From positions 186,001 to 250,000 of the forward strand of contig VWND01000010.1 of the NCBI GenBank assembly GCA_009599575.1: a stretch of 64,000 nt of DNA, written 5' to 3'. Below the pieces are notes generated by a model. It saw only the letters and a list, made by a program, of their open reading frames with translations, was not told the origin of the DNA and searched no databases. The stretch comes from Blumeriella jaapii. Lineage: Eukaryota > Ascomycota > Leotiomycetes > Helotiales > Drepanopezizaceae. Numbering within the stretch: position 1 is the stretch's first letter; every line of letters starts with the position of its first letter. This document shows, one piece after another, positions 32,661 to 45,235 of this stretch. A program made the translations under genes and the position numbers.

Positions 32661-33955
32661 ATGGCGGACGGAATCGATCGCAAAGCGGAGGAGCGCATGG
32701 AGTTCACCACGTCTGCGGACGTCAGTGTAGCCCCGACGTTCACAGAGAAAGTAGATGTCTCTGTAGTTGGTGGATGACTGCTAACAGTTGAGCAGCATGC
32801 ATCTCAAGGAGAATCTCCTCCGCGGCATCTATGCCTACGGGTACGAGTCCCCTTCGGCCGTCCAATCTCGTGCTATCGTCCAGATCTGCAAGGGCCGCGA
32901 TACCATTGCCCAGGCGCAGTCTGGTACTGGTAAAACAGCTACCTTCTCCATCAGTATGCTCCAGGTCATCGATACAGCCGTTCGGGAGACCCAGGCTCTT
33001 GTTCTGTCCCCCACTCGAGAACTTGCGACCCAAATTCAATCCGTGGTGATGGCGCTGGGAGACTACATGAACGTACAGTGCCATGCTTGCATTGGAGGTA
33101 CCAATGTGGGAGAGGACATCCGCAAGCTCGATTACGGACAGCACATTGTATCTGGAACCCCGGGGCGAGTCGCCGATATGATTCGCCGCCGAAACCTTCG
33201 AACCCGCCACATCAAAATGCTAGTTCTCGACGAAGCTGACGAGCTGCTGAACCGTGGCTTCAGAGAGCAAATCTACGATGTGTACCGATATCTCCCCCCC
33301 GCGACTCAAGTTGTCGTTGTCTCCGCTACCCTTCCATACGATGTTCTTGACATGACCACTAAGTTCATGACAGACCCTGTTCGTATTTTGGTGAAGCGTG
33401 ATGAATTGACTTTGGAGGGTCTGAAGCAATACTTTATTGCAGTCGAGAAGGAGGAGTGGAAGTTCGATACCCTCTGCGATCTCTACGATACCCTTACCAT
33501 TACCCAGGCAGTCATCTTTTGCAACACCCGTAGAAAGGTCGATTGGTTGACAGATAAGATGCGTGAGGCCAACTTTACGGTGTCTTCGATGCATGGAGAG
33601 ATGCCACAGAAGGAGAGAGACAGCATTATGCAAGACTTTCGTCAAGGCAATTCGAGAGTGCTGATCTCCACCGATGTCTGGGCTCGCGGTATCGACGTTC
33701 AGCAAGTGTCCTTGGTCATCAATTACGACTTACCCAGCAACCGTGAGAATTACATCCACAGAATCGGCCGAAGTGGTCGTTTCGGACGCAAGGGTGTGGC
33801 CATCAACTTTGTGACCAGTGAGGATGTGAGGATCTTGAGAGACATTGAGTGTAGGTCTTGATGTGTCCATTGCGGAATCTTTCTAATCGAGCATAGTGTA
33901 TTACTCTACTCAAATCGACGAGATGCCAATGAATGTCGCCGACCTTCTGACTTAG
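32661..33955 (+). CDS. FAL1: ATP-dependent RNA helicase FAL1 (eIF4A-III type)
   Basis: Exon 1 begins at 32661 ([15 protein letters not shown]...VAPTF). The main exon runs from about 32796 to 33850, and the last exon is 33897-33955 after a 46-bp intron (T|GTAGGT...CATAG), ending [18 protein letters not shown]. All DEAD-box motifs are present: [21 protein letters not shown] (I), PTRELA (Ia), TPGR (Ib), DEAD (II), SAT (III), [10 protein letters not shown] (V), [11 protein letters not shown] (VI). FAL1/eIF4A-III acts in 18S rRNA maturation in yeast and in the exon-junction complex in other eukaryotes. The first junction is problematic: the natural donor AAA|GTAGAT (32751) leaves phase 0, whereas the CAG acceptor before [10 protein letters not shown] (32795) needs phase 2. 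A poor donor GTTCAC at 32738 fits the frame (396 aa). Alternatively one base is extra. Confidence 0.9.
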
Positions 33956-35900
33956 TTGTTTCGCTGGGTGGAGTTTGATTGGGAGATTGCATTCTCATAC
34001 TTGGGACGCTACATGCATAGACAGGCATCTCAAGCAAATGGATACGTGGGAGGAAAGGGCTCTTTCCAAATAAGTAAATTTCTCTCTGCATGGTTGTTCA
34101 GAACATAGTGCTGACAGTCGAGATATCGAGATGCCAATGCGATACTCAGTTCGATTGATAGCTCTGGTCTTATGATCTTCAGCAGTGAAGTTCGCAGCCC
34201 ACGCAAAGAAAAAAACCTCGAACTTTCTACCAAACCAAGCACTTTCCATTCAGACGGACAGTAATCACACAACGAGTGCGTCTTCCACATATTTTATGCC
34301 TTTGTTCTTCTTTCGAATTGCCACATGCCAACATGAGCTGCGAAAGCGAACAGAGAAATTTTTGGTTGGTTATCTTTCAGACCAACCACCCCCAATTACG
34401 AGAACCCGCCAAGACCGAAGGGCTTGCATTAGCCTACGTTCTGAAAGCCCCGGGAGGAGAGCAAGACCTGCACAACTTCCCAAGCCTGACCCTAGGTAGA
34501 CAACAGACTAACAAATACTTGGGTTCGTGACTACAGTATTGATCAAGAACCTTTCCCATGTCCGCTGTGCTAAGCAGTCCCCCTGCTGGGCCCAATATCA
34601 TTTGATACCGTGCTATGTATTTTTCAGTCTGACACTTTATCTATATTCTACAGCCGTGGCGTGACGTACATTATCAATTGACAGATCAACAGGTCGTGTT
34701 GTTTCAGCTCTACCATGGGCGTTTTGTTGCGCAAGCGATTTACGTTCTCGTCGAGGTTGATGGAACATAGCCGGCTGGCGTTCGCTACGAACTTCTTACG
34801 GGTCTACTCGGGCTTTCTAGATGTAACGAGTGAAGACGAGCGTATGAGCTACCCAAATTTCCAAAATTCCCTCGAGTTGCCAGGTTCTGCTGTAAAAAAA
34901 ACCCCCCAGGAATATTTCACATTCACAAAATTGAAAGATCATTTCACAAAGCAATCAAATCAGTTCTGCTTATGAAAGCTTCCTGTCCATAGTCAGAGAG
35001 GCTATTTCCGCAGGGAAGGCCTGACTTCTAGGCGTTAGGGACAGTTTTTACTGACTTGCGAAAGCCTGGTTCAGCTTTTACAGTAGCTCGAAAAAGATAT
35101 GAGATCGGAATGTAATGCTCTCACAGGCCGACGCCTATAGCTCCACCCAATGCAAGGAACGGATCTACTGAAGTGGCGAAGATTAAATGTTGTCGTCTTT
35201 TAAGGTTGTTAAATTCGAACCCTTGCCGGTACGTTCTGCAAAGCTACTATTAACACTTTGTGATAGGCTAAACTAGGATCTCCACAGTCTTCCAAGAGCT
35301 GATTCACTTCTTCATTTGTAGGTAGGTAAGCCGCTGTACGGAAATAGTTTGCGCAGTATTCGATAGGTACGGAGCCCGGAACAAAACATGGAAGTGGATC
35401 AGCTAGCATACTACATGTAGAGTACATGCTGTCGGTACTGTACTGTACTTCACTTGCACATGAGATAGCTAAGCGAGAATCCGTAAAGAATGCTTTCTCT
35501 TCTGCCAACTGCCCTCACTGCTTGGATCTTCGAGTGAATAGCAGAAGGAAACTTCTGGCTTCACACAATCATGCCTTTTTTCGGTGCCTACTGCGTATTC
35601 CAGCACGTGTCTCGTTCATCAAGAGTTACAGTAGGTACCCAAATCTTTTTTCGGTACGCCTTTTCCAAACCTACAATACAACCTACCATTGATCAATCGA
35701 TATTCAAACACTCTTCATTGTATCGCCATGTCTGTTTCTAGCATCGCACCAGCTCCTGCACAGCAACCATGCGAACAGACATGACGTAAGGCAGAAAATG
35801 CCACGGTTGCTCGTACCGCGTTGAAGGCCGTCACCCGAGCCGAGGAGCTGATAACCTTCTTCCAATATCTCATGGACGCCATCGACTGCAAGACACGGAA
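33956..35900. other. 1.9-kb intergenic region
   Basis: No gene is supported. Short frames of 60-105 codons on both strands overlap each other and lack motifs. It contains GTACTGTAC near 35432-35445 and GGTAGGTA near 35318. The last 200 bp are probably the ferroportin-like gene's promoter. Confidence 0.5.
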
Positions 35901-37894
35901 ATGGTACCGCGAATAACGATCCAGAGACCATCGATCAGCTCGGATAATATCGACAGTCCCTGGGACGCCTCGAGACACGAATGGGATGCGTTAAGCCCGA
36001 TATCTGACGGTCGCGGTGCCGAGCATGGCGGAGGGTCCAGGCGAAGTGAGGACAGTGATTTTGAGGGAGGAGAAGAATTATGGAGAGAAAGAGTGAATCT
36101 CGACGCCGAGATCGAGCTGTCGATAGGACAGAGGATGAAATGGTGGAAGGTATACGCGATGCATTTCCTGTTCATGTGGAATACCAGGACGCATGATTCT
36201 GTTTCAGTGAGCCTCTCGTTTTCGCATCCTACTATCCCCCTAATGGATTCAGATTATTCTTGTGGCCCTCGCCTTTCCAGGGAGTGTCACGGCGACAACT
36301 ATGAGGTCTGTCGATTCAGGGGCGAATAGAGTGTCGAGTCACGTGCTAATGTAAACAGGGGCATGACTTCCACGGTCTCGACTATGCTCTTTGCTCCAGC
36401 AGTAGGCAACTGGATCGACAAATGTCCTTCTAGACTACCGAACTTGCTCGCCACGATCAGTCTGAACCATGGGGCCATGATGATTTCCTACTTATGCTGG
36501 TTACTTTGGCCTGTCGTAGCTGGAGCGAAACGCGAAGGTCCTTTTTCGAATCTCTGTAATGGTCTTTTTTACGCAACCATCTTGTTACTGAATATCGTAC
36601 ACGAACTTGCTGCTGTTGCCAACCATCTGTCTGTGGAAAGAGACTGGGTGCCTGTGCTGGTTGGACCAGGTAGCTATGGAAGTCCTCGAGCTACGCGAGA
36701 ACGGGATGCTGATACCTACATCCAGTCACTCCGGAGGCAAACTACAGTCTTACCGATGTCAATGCTGTCATGGCGAGATTGGAGCTAGTCTGTAACCTAC
36801 TTGCACCTTCCATGCTTCCTCTGATCGTTAAGTGTTTTCGCTCTCAGACCGAATGGATCTTACTTTTGACAGGTCTCACGACGCTTTTGTGGGTGATTGA
36901 AATCCAATGTGCTCGTACGATCTCAAGAGAGAATCCAGAGTTGCAATTACCCAAGAAATCGTCGAACGGCCTTGTCGCTACAAATGTTTCCGAGACACAA
37001 AAGCTAGGGTTCAACAGATTACCCCAGAAGCTCCACGCCATGCTGTGCCAGGAGCCTGCTTTGCGATTGAAGCAATACTTTTCTGTCCAAATCTGGCCTG
37101 CGTCAATATCTGTCTCGCTGCTGCAACTCACGGTTCTCGCCTACTCGTCGACTTTAATTACCTATCTGTATGACATCGGGTTTTCGTTATTGTCTGTCAC
37201 GTTTGCACAGGCTTCCGGCTCGATCGTGTCGCTTACAAGCACGGTCATAACCCCTTTCGCTGTCAAGCTTCTTCGGAGACGACATGCTCGCGCCACTCTG
37301 TCGGGTGATGAAGTAACTGGCGAGGACCATGGAGAAGGCAAGATTGCCAGGACAGTCGGGCTCTGGGGCATCGCTTCCCAATTGATATGTCTGGTAAGAG
37401 CGCTGTCTCCTTGACCGAGAGCATCCGATTCTGTGACTAAACCCTCCTAGATCCCCGTTGTCATCGTTCTCTGGCGTTTCGGCGCACCGCAGCTATCAGC
37501 TACAGGCAGAGTTTCTGCAGATCCTACCATGTCATCACACCTCCTGGCTCCACTTGTCCTCTTTGGCTTTCTCTCCCTTTCTCGCATGGGACATGAGGCT
37601 TGTCAGCTCATGGTACAAGAGCTCGGCCAGGTTGAGATTCCCGAATCGCAAAGATCGACGTTTGCTGGGACGGAAGCCTCGTTCCAATCGCTCGGCGCTG
37701 TTTGCCATTCCGCCGCCACCGCGTGGTGGAATCACACGAGCGAGTTCAGGTGGCTGGCGTTGGGCAGCGTGCTTGTAACTGGTGCCGCCACCTTGCTGTT
37801 TGGGAACTGGGCTAGAAGACCACCGGACCGGAACGAGCAGCGGTACGAAGGAATTGCTCTCCCTGAGATCGGGGAGCACGACCACGACGAGTAG
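35901..37894 (+). CDS. Ferroportin-like metal exporter (SLC40 family), five exons, 593 aa
   Basis: Model join(35901..36206, 36253..36305, 36359..36669, 36726..37393, 37451..37894). Introns are 46-57 bp with canonical ends and GCTGAT/GCTAAT branch sites, and the total is exactly 594 codons. The N-terminal ~85 residues are cytosolic and acidic/Ser-rich. TM1 begins KVYAMHFLFMWNTRTHDSVS. Next come ILVALAFPGSVTATTMRG, AVGNWIDK (the family's short loop motif), and ANHLSVERDWVPVL (the conserved SLC40 'RDW'). Later segments include NAVMARLELVCNLLAPSMLPLIV, then paired helices around QLTVLAYSSTLITYLYDIGFS, and a C-terminal bundle GAPQLSATG...FGFLSLSRMGHEACQLMVQELGQ split by loops. Ferroportins export ferrous iron and related divalent metals. 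In a fungus the membrane (plasma or vacuole) is unknown. The assignment rests on motif order and topology. Confidence 0.85.
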
Positions 37895-39151
37895 ATTGTG
37901 TCGGCCAATAATTTCTGCTTCGAGCGTTGAGTTCTCGTTCTCCGCCCTGCATTTGCTGGATCCACCCAGAAGGACATTCTCCACGTGGAAACCCTTCGCA
38001 GCCAGTTATTCAATCTCAATTCTTTTCCCCCACGCTTTGCTCCTCGGGGCTCTGTATCTTACGGAGCGACATGTACTCATGGCCAGACCAGAGGATCATT
38101 CTCATTTCCTTTGGTTCGTGCACCGAGCTCAAAGTCCCGTCGCCGTTTTCGAGCTTTCACCGGCTGTATAGGTATAAAAGCAGTCCGCTCGTCTGAAGCA
38201 TCACAAGAGAAGGTTCGAGCTGCGAACATGCGGACAGCGTCCTCCAAACTCCCACGCGGCTAGCCCGCCGTTGCCCTTCTGAGAACGAGACAAAAGACGC
38301 AGTCCGAGAAACCGAGACATCCCGGCCTTCTCCCCCGAACCCTCTGAAAAAATACTACGTCGAAGATCCTGCATCTTAGGAAACTTAAGCCGCATTGTCG
38401 TCAACCATGTGTACGAAGAGCTTCGTAGACTAGCTATCCAAGCACCAGCCAAAGCTCGTGGGTGTTTCTGGGGGGGTATCGCAAAGTTGTGATTGGCATC
38501 TTGGTCGATTGAGGAAGGGATTGATTGGGACATTGGGGGGGTGATGGGCGATTTCGATGGCGGAGATCTCGTGAGTTGCTTTGCATGTCCATTTCTGGAG
38601 ATCACACACAGCACGTTGGTTCTGCTTGTCTTCTGCGTTCGTTGGGTCCTCGTGAGTGAGAAATCGGTAGGTAGTCGGGATGTCGGCAGGTTAGCATCGC
38701 CCATGAGAAGCACGAGGAAGTACTGGATGTGCTGTGCTGTGCTGTGCTGTGCTGTATTGTATGTACTGTATGTATAGAAGAAGATTGGGTCAGAGAAGGG
38801 AGACGCGAGTAAGTAAACAAACAGTTCCGTTCGCCTGTGTCGGCTTACGCCGCGATAGGAGGAAGAGACGGAAGGAAGATCAATGGATGATAGCCTATTA
38901 AACGAAATGTATACACTCTAGTCTAGTAGTCTAGGACCAACGGACGGTCTGCGCATCAACTAATTACAAAAGGAAGGCAAATTCAAAGGCCCTGCTAGTA
39001 CTCCGTAGATGCGATATTATGTGATACATTCAATGTACACGTTCTCCCTTCGCTCCCAGCGGACCAACTCCAGGGGTATTACATCCGCAGCCACGGCGGT
39101 CCTCCCGTAGACATCAACTGTCGTCCAGCATCGTACGTACGTCTGCGTCGT
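37895..39151. other. 1.26-kb intergenic region between convergent genes
   Basis: This is the 3' side of both the ferroportin-like and the ABC transporter gene. Overlapping short frames (60-170 codons) occur but none shows motifs. A TGTGC(TG) tract plus GTACTGTATGTAT lies at 38731-38775. Confidence 0.5.
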
Positions 39152-42100
39152 CTACGCCTTCTTGGCCTTGGAAATCTTCTTCGGCACGCGGAACTGCCAG
39201 TACAGGTACACGGACGCACAAGCGTTGAAGATGATGAAGACCCACATGAGACCGAAGTTCCTCCACCTCCGATCATAGCTCAACTTGATGGATTTGAGGA
39301 ACTGGTTCGTCGAGTCCATGGCGCAGTACGTGCACTGGTCGGTGGAGAGGGGATCTTCCAAGTAGCCTCCCTTGTCCCGGGTGACGATCCAGTCGTACAT
39401 GTAGCTGCCGCAGGTCTGGCCGGCCTGGACGGTAAAGCGACGGACTTCGGTCTCCGAGCAGATGATGGCGGTGTTGGCAACTCCCACGGACAGCATGCCG
39501 TCCACCAGGTAGGTGAAGGGCGATACGCGGTACATGAAGATCCAGAAGCGGGGGAAAACATCGGGGGAGGCGAGGATACCACAGAAGATGAGCATCATGG
39601 AGAACAGCAGGTTGCAGATGTTGCCTCCGGTCTCGGCCGTATCAACGGCGGCGATGGCCATGGTGGTGAATGTGCTGGTGAAGAGCAAAAAGGCCCAGAT
39701 GAAGAGAAACATGAGGATGCCGCGCTCGGTGACGGCGTCGGTGGGCTGGGCATTACGGTAGAGCCCGATGGGGTAGTACCAGCAGAAGAAAATGACGACG
39801 GCCATGAGCGAATTCCAGGGCAGCTCAACGAAGAGGTTGGAGATCATGAAGACTTTCCAGGAGTAGGTTTTCGATGGGCGCTCGCGGACTTCGTAGAGTG
39901 ATCGTTGGGTGACGAAGTGAGGCATGATTTGCTGTGTGAGTTGTCCGAAGATGGTGAAGAGCATGAAAATGGCAAACATCTGGTTGGTAAGCTCTTGTTG
40001 CGAGGTTCCGGCGTCGAAGAAAGAGAAACTGATGAACAGGGCGGCGCTGGCGCAGAGGAGGAACTTGGAGTAGATGTAGGAGGGAGTGCGCCAGTACTGT
40101 TGGAAGACACGTTGTTGCACTTCCCACAGCTGGACACTCAGAGGAGCAGCGAACTCTTGAAAGGCGGCCATGTCGTTATCGGCACTGACAACTTGGGTCG
40201 TCTTGGGCAGCTCTTCGGCGAGACGCGCAAGCTCTTGCTTGACCCCTTTGTATTCTTCAGACGAACGCCATGCTTCGTGCCAATCGATATCAGTGTGACA
40301 TCCCGGGGCGGCACCAATCACTTCAAGCATCCATTCGGCGGGATTGGCGTCAGGAGGACAGGCGATGCCAGAGATTCGCTGGAAGTAATCGGTCAGGATT
40401 TGGGAACCTTCTCCAACTTCGCCAAAGTACACAGTGCGACCGCCTTTGGCGAGGAAGAGCAGACGGTCGAAACGTTGGAACAACATGGCGGAAGGTTGAT
40501 GGATCTAAGACGTTAGTGAGACTTCCTCGTAGCAGAGGGGACAAAACTCACAGTGCAAAGAATGGCTTGGCCGTTCTTGGTAAGTTTTTCCATCAAGTCG
40601 CAAATGGCCCAAGATGTCTGCGAGTCAAGACCAGAGGTAGGTTCATCCAAGAAGAGCAGAAGTTCGGGCTTTGCCGCCAGTTCTACTCCGATCGTCAAGC
40701 GCTTGCGCTGTTCAACGTTGAGACCTGTTCTGTCAGTTACAGTCCGAGATATCTGGAGAGGGAAGGGGAATGCTCACCTTCTCCTGGCACACCAACAATC
40801 GCATCGGCATATTCTTCCATGTCAAGAAGCTTGATGACCTCGCCAACATAGTCCAACTTCTCCTGGCGAGGGACCTTAGCGGGCTGGCGGAGGAGGGCAG
40901 AGAATGTAAGCGCCTCGCGAACGGTCGAGGTAGACAAATGGAGATCCTGCTGTTGAACATAGCCAGTCTTCCGTTGGAAGGAATCATCACGAGGTCGCCC
41001 ATCGACAAGCATGTTTCCAGTGATAACGCCCATGGTCGTTCTAGTAGCCAAGACATCAAGGAGAGTGGTTTTGCCAGCGCCAGAAACGCCCATGAGAGCT
41101 GTGAGAGTGCCAGGCTTGACCCATCCGTCAACGTGGTCCAGAATTCGGCGTGGCTCTCCCTTGATCTTGATGTCGTAGCACACATCCTCCCACTGGAAGA
41201 TAGCAGTCTGTTTCTTGATGACAGCAGCGACGTTGACGTTGGTAGATGATTTCTCAACCTTGGTGACGGCGTTGCCTCCGCCCTCGATGTCACTGGTCTT
41301 TTCCTTGAGCTGAGATGGCGCGTGTCCCCGGCGGAAAAGGAGCACCTCGCCCTTGGACTTCCTCTCGGTGATGAATTCGGTTGCGGCCAGGTGCATTGCG
41401 CAGAGGACAATGATGTACGGGAACATGATACAAAGATTTTTCCACTTGTTGCTCTCTTTGAAGTTGAAAGCATGTTGGATGTACTTGGCTCCTTCAACTG
41501 TGGATGAACCAGGTACGGCTCCAACGGCAGTGCAGATTTGATTGATTGGGAGGACATTCTCATACCCCTCGCCACTCGGAACGAACGCATCTTGAAGACA
41601 GGTATAGTTGTTACCAGCAAACTCATTCACCATGATCGACTCGAAGGCATACGCGACTGGGTCGATGTAGTTGATCCAGCGGGCCCACCCGCGCATGTTT
41701 GGCACCGGAATAGCGAATCCTGTGTAGATGACGATGGCGAGGATGAGAATAGCGGTTGGGGCCATGGCCTCAGACAGAGTGCGAGAAACCGACGCGATCG
41801 TCCGAAACATCATGGACATAACGAGAGTCAACAAGAATGAGATGAACAGGAAGAAGAAGAAGTTCCCAGGCTGTCGGTTCAGGTTGACCATGAAGTAAAG
41901 CGCCAAATTGAACACGATGGCGTTGGCAACCTTGTATGGCATATCGGTCAACATGGAAGCAATGGCCTCACATGATGGATGGTACAGAGCGTAACGAGAA
42001 TGCTTTTCAATGATGGGGCGTTGTGCGTAAAGGGTAAGAATCTGATACTGGTCAGCAGAAGTCTAGTGGTTGGAGATGGATAGGCATACCTCGAGAGCAC

Positions 42101-43932
42101 TGCCGAAAGCACTCATCAGGACAGCAAAGAACAAAAGAGCACTCCTGGAGAAGAAAGAACCGGTATCCTTGGGCAGATTGTAGAAAACACTGGAGACAAC
42201 CAAGGCCATGATCACGTTGCCAATCAGTTGCGTTAAGGTGATGCTAGGATCGCCCTTCAATCTCCAGAAGCCACGACGAAGGCAGAGCTTCACTTGTCCA
42301 GCGTAAGACAAAGTGTAGGGGCTGGTAATACGTTGGTGCTTGGACTGTTGCGCTCTTCGGGATTTCTTGAACTCATCCAGGTGTTGACCACCAATCTGGT
42401 ATTGCTGATTATAGTCATCAACCTCCTTGACCAAGGCAGCGCGTTCAGCACTGTTTTTCCAGACAGTAGCAAACTCATCGGGGGTACGAGGAACCCGGTC
42501 CTCCCAGCCAGGGCGCACAACACGTTCCAAGGGACTGGTCATTGAAGTGAGAAAATCAGCGGTAGTCTGTCGACTGGGGCAGTCGAATCCGATGTTCTCA
42601 AAGTAGGCTTGAGCAGATGTACATCGACCAAAATAGATTTGGCGTCCCTCGTAGAGAACCAAGACCTTGTCGAACAAATCGTACGCACTTTGCGGAGCTT
42701 GGTAGATGGCCACACAGGCGGTAGAGCCGACCAGATCGGTCGACATCTTGAGGGTCTTGACGAATTCGATGGCGTTGGCACTGTCCAAACCACGGGTGCT
42801 GTTGTCCCAGCATTGCAAAGGAGCGCCGCTGAGACAGGCTTCAGCAATCGTCGTCCGCTTTCGTTCTCCGCCACTGACTCCTCTGATGAAGTCGTTTCCA
42901 ACGAAAGTGTTAATGGTATGGCTGATGCCAAAGCTGGCCATCATCACGTCTCGTTGGTAACGCGCAAATTCCTCACGAGAGATGCCTCCCGGGATATGCC
43001 GCGGCGCTCTGGCGATGGCAGCAAATTCAAGCGTCTGTCCAACTGTCAACATAGGGAAATGGACGTCGACCTCAGCGGTGTAGATGGCCTCGCCCCGAAA
43101 GTCATGATGCATCGTCTTGGGCGAGATGCCCTGGTAGTTGATTTGCGATTTCTCCTCGACGAAGAAGCCGTTGGTCTCTCCGGCAATCGTCTTCAGGAAA
43201 GTTGAGCAACCACTGGAGATACGTTAGAGAGGCCAGTGGGGGTTGCGAGACATAACGAACCTGCCAGGAGGACCCAAGACCACCAGCATTTCACCACTGT
43301 GGACCACGCCCTCCAAGTTCCGCAAGATATCGATCTTCCGGGGCTTCTCGCTGCCAATGAGCTTCTTGACGGTGCCCACGACCTCGAGAAGCACATTGCT
43401 CACGCTCTTCTGGTAGTCTGTCGCGGAGCCGAAGCCAAAGACGTTGAGATCCTTGAAAGCGAAGCCAGCTGTGCGTCCTTTCCATTTTTCAGGATCCTGT
43501 GCCTGCAGGTTGATCAGGGACTTGACGAAAGCTCGCGGGCTGAAATTCGGCGAGTGCGGGTTGAGTTTGGAGTCTTCGGGGGACTGGAAGGGATTCTGAT
43601 TGTACGTGCTCTGGCTCGACTGCGCCGTGAACTTCCTGGCGAGCTCGTGCACTTCTTCATCTCGTCTTCTCTGCTTCTTTTCCTCCTTTGTCTCGGACCG
43701 CTCGAGCGTGGTGTCTTCGCTGCCGGACGCGACGTTGGACTTGGTGTGTTCGATTTTGTCGGAAGAGGTATCAGATTCCACGATCTCATCTTCATACATC
43801 GGGCCAGCCGTCGAGCGACTCTCAATGCCCTGGTGACTGCCCGTGCGGTCGTGATTACTATTGAAATTGCCTGTCCAACGTGAGCCTGGGGCCGTAAGCG
43901 AAGACCCGTGTTTACTTACCGACGAAAGACAT
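39152..43932 (-). CDS. PDR-type ABC-G transporter, six exons, 1511 aa
   Basis: Model complement(join(39152..40504, 40552..40724, 40778..42041, 42090..43212, 43261..43870, 43920..43932)). Five introns of 47-53 bp; the total is exactly 1512 codons. The N-terminal ~180 residues are charged, then NBD1-TMD1-NBD2-TMD2 (the Pdr5/CDR full-size layout). NBD1 has the PDR-typical degenerate Walker A GPPGSGCST (spanning the exon 2/3 junction), signature VSGGERKR and Walker [16 protein letters not shown]2 has canonical Walker [10 protein letters not shown], the degenerate signature LNVEQRKR and Walker [14 protein letters not shown]. TMDs follow each NBD, with [12 protein letters not shown] before NBD2 and a C-terminal [12 protein letters not shown] tail. 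PDR pumps export hydrophobic toxins and azoles, or lipids, from the plasma membrane. The substrate cannot be deduced. All asymmetry features of the family are preserved, so it looks functional. Confidence 0.95.
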
Positions 43933-44156
43933 CGTGGCGGGGGCAAGAATGGGGAGAGATCAAACCAAGGACTCGCACTCCGGACGGCGTTAGATTCGAC
44001 GTGGACGAGAGCGTGCTATCTACGAAAAGACGGACGAAGGATCGTAGCCCATGAGGGGACTGCTCATTATAATAACATCAGGGCTCCGTCCATCGCTGCT
44101 GGAACTCTGAATGCGAACACGAGTAAGTCCCCCCGGCGACTCTGGCTGGGCAAACA

Positions 44157-44567
44157 TCACCGGCATCTCCACTCTCGCCCGGCGGACATGGCTGAGAAGG
44201 GTACCGAGAGCAGCCTCAAAGATGGCTTGTCGTAGATCCAGCGAATCATCATCCTGGCCGGCTTGCCTCCCGGACGGAAATTGGCCTTGTCAAGAGATGC
44301 GAGATTGTGCAGATTCTCCTCGGACTCGGATTCGGATGGGCAGCTTTCCGCGATCCGAGCAATAGCAGCTGGCCACTGAGCTGGCAAAGTTTCATGGGGG
44401 CTGTGAACCTCTTGGTATTTCTCGAAGAAAGCATCGGCCCTCACGTAAGCCGATACGAGTGTGCGATGGAGGTGCTGGACCGGAGTTTCGACCAGACCAC
44501 GAGGCGCATGGGAGCTGTGGAGGCCGGTCCCTTCGACCCAGGACCTCTGGTGGGCATGGAACAGCAT
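44157..44567 (-). CDS. Possible small gene (136 aa), unrecognised
   Basis: An open minus frame of mixed, GC-rich, coding-like composition. It includes SAYVRADAFFEKYQEVHSPH and an acidic SESESEEN stretch. It lies just upstream of the ABC transporter, separated by ~220 bp, on the same strand. No domain is recognised, and the overlapping plus frame 44307-44615 is equally open. It may be leader/promoter DNA of the ABC gene rather than a gene. Confidence 0.2.
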   Translation of the reverse strand: MLFHAHQRSWVEGTGLHSSHAPRGLVETPVQHLHRTLVSAYVRADAFFEKYQEVHSPHETLPAQWPAAIARIAESCPSESESEENLHNLASLDKANFRPGGKPARMMIRWIYDKPSLRLLSVPFSAMSAGREWRCR

Positions 44568-45118
44568 GAGATCTCGAGTGTCCCAGCACGTGTGGCCGTG
44601 GCCTCCGGTCAGTAAACAAACGGACTAGTATAGCAGCGCAGGACTCGTTGCAAGGTATTAGGTTTGAGAGATTCGTGTTTTGCTTTTACTTTTTTCTGTA
44701 CTTAATCTGGAACTTAGGGCCAAGCCAGCAGCTCCCTGAAACACGTCGCCCACGCAGACCTTTGCGCAGGAGTGGTACTGTGTATATACATAGTACATAC
44801 TGTGTACACAGTACAGCACCAAGGCCACCACCACCGCCAGCAAGACCACACGATGTCCCCGAAAGCGAGGCACGTACATGGTACAGTACAGTAGTTAGTG
44901 TCGCGGCCGTGCACGGCATCGTCTATTCGAATATACTTACTTGTTCGCCAATGTGCCCAAGCTCGAGAGAGCTGTCTTGTTTGTCTCAATGTGCCGCGAG
45001 GGCAAGGATCTCTAATTTACTCTGAACGAAAAAGCCACTTGGCAAGCCGCTTCCAGAAACCTGTACAGTACTGTGGATTATCAAAGACAAGTGTTCTTGT
45101 AGGTGTGGCGCAGAGAGC

Positions 45119-45235
45119 TACAGTACAGTACTGTGTACACAGTATACACAGTGTACACAGCATACACAGCATACACAGTATTTTCAGCATACACAGCATA
45201 CACAGTATTTACAGCATACACAGTATACAAAATGC
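45119..45235. repeat. CATACACAGTA-type tandem array
   Basis: Eight- to eleven-base units of ACAGTATACAC / ACAGCATAC / ACAGTATTT are repeated through about 115 bp, seeded at the left by GTACAGTACTGTGTAC. The array is non-coding. Confidence 0.8.

Noticed and set aside
35209..35508. 99-codon minus frame
   Set aside because: Contains the GTACTGTAC repeat within the frame and overlaps another open frame; no family resemblance.
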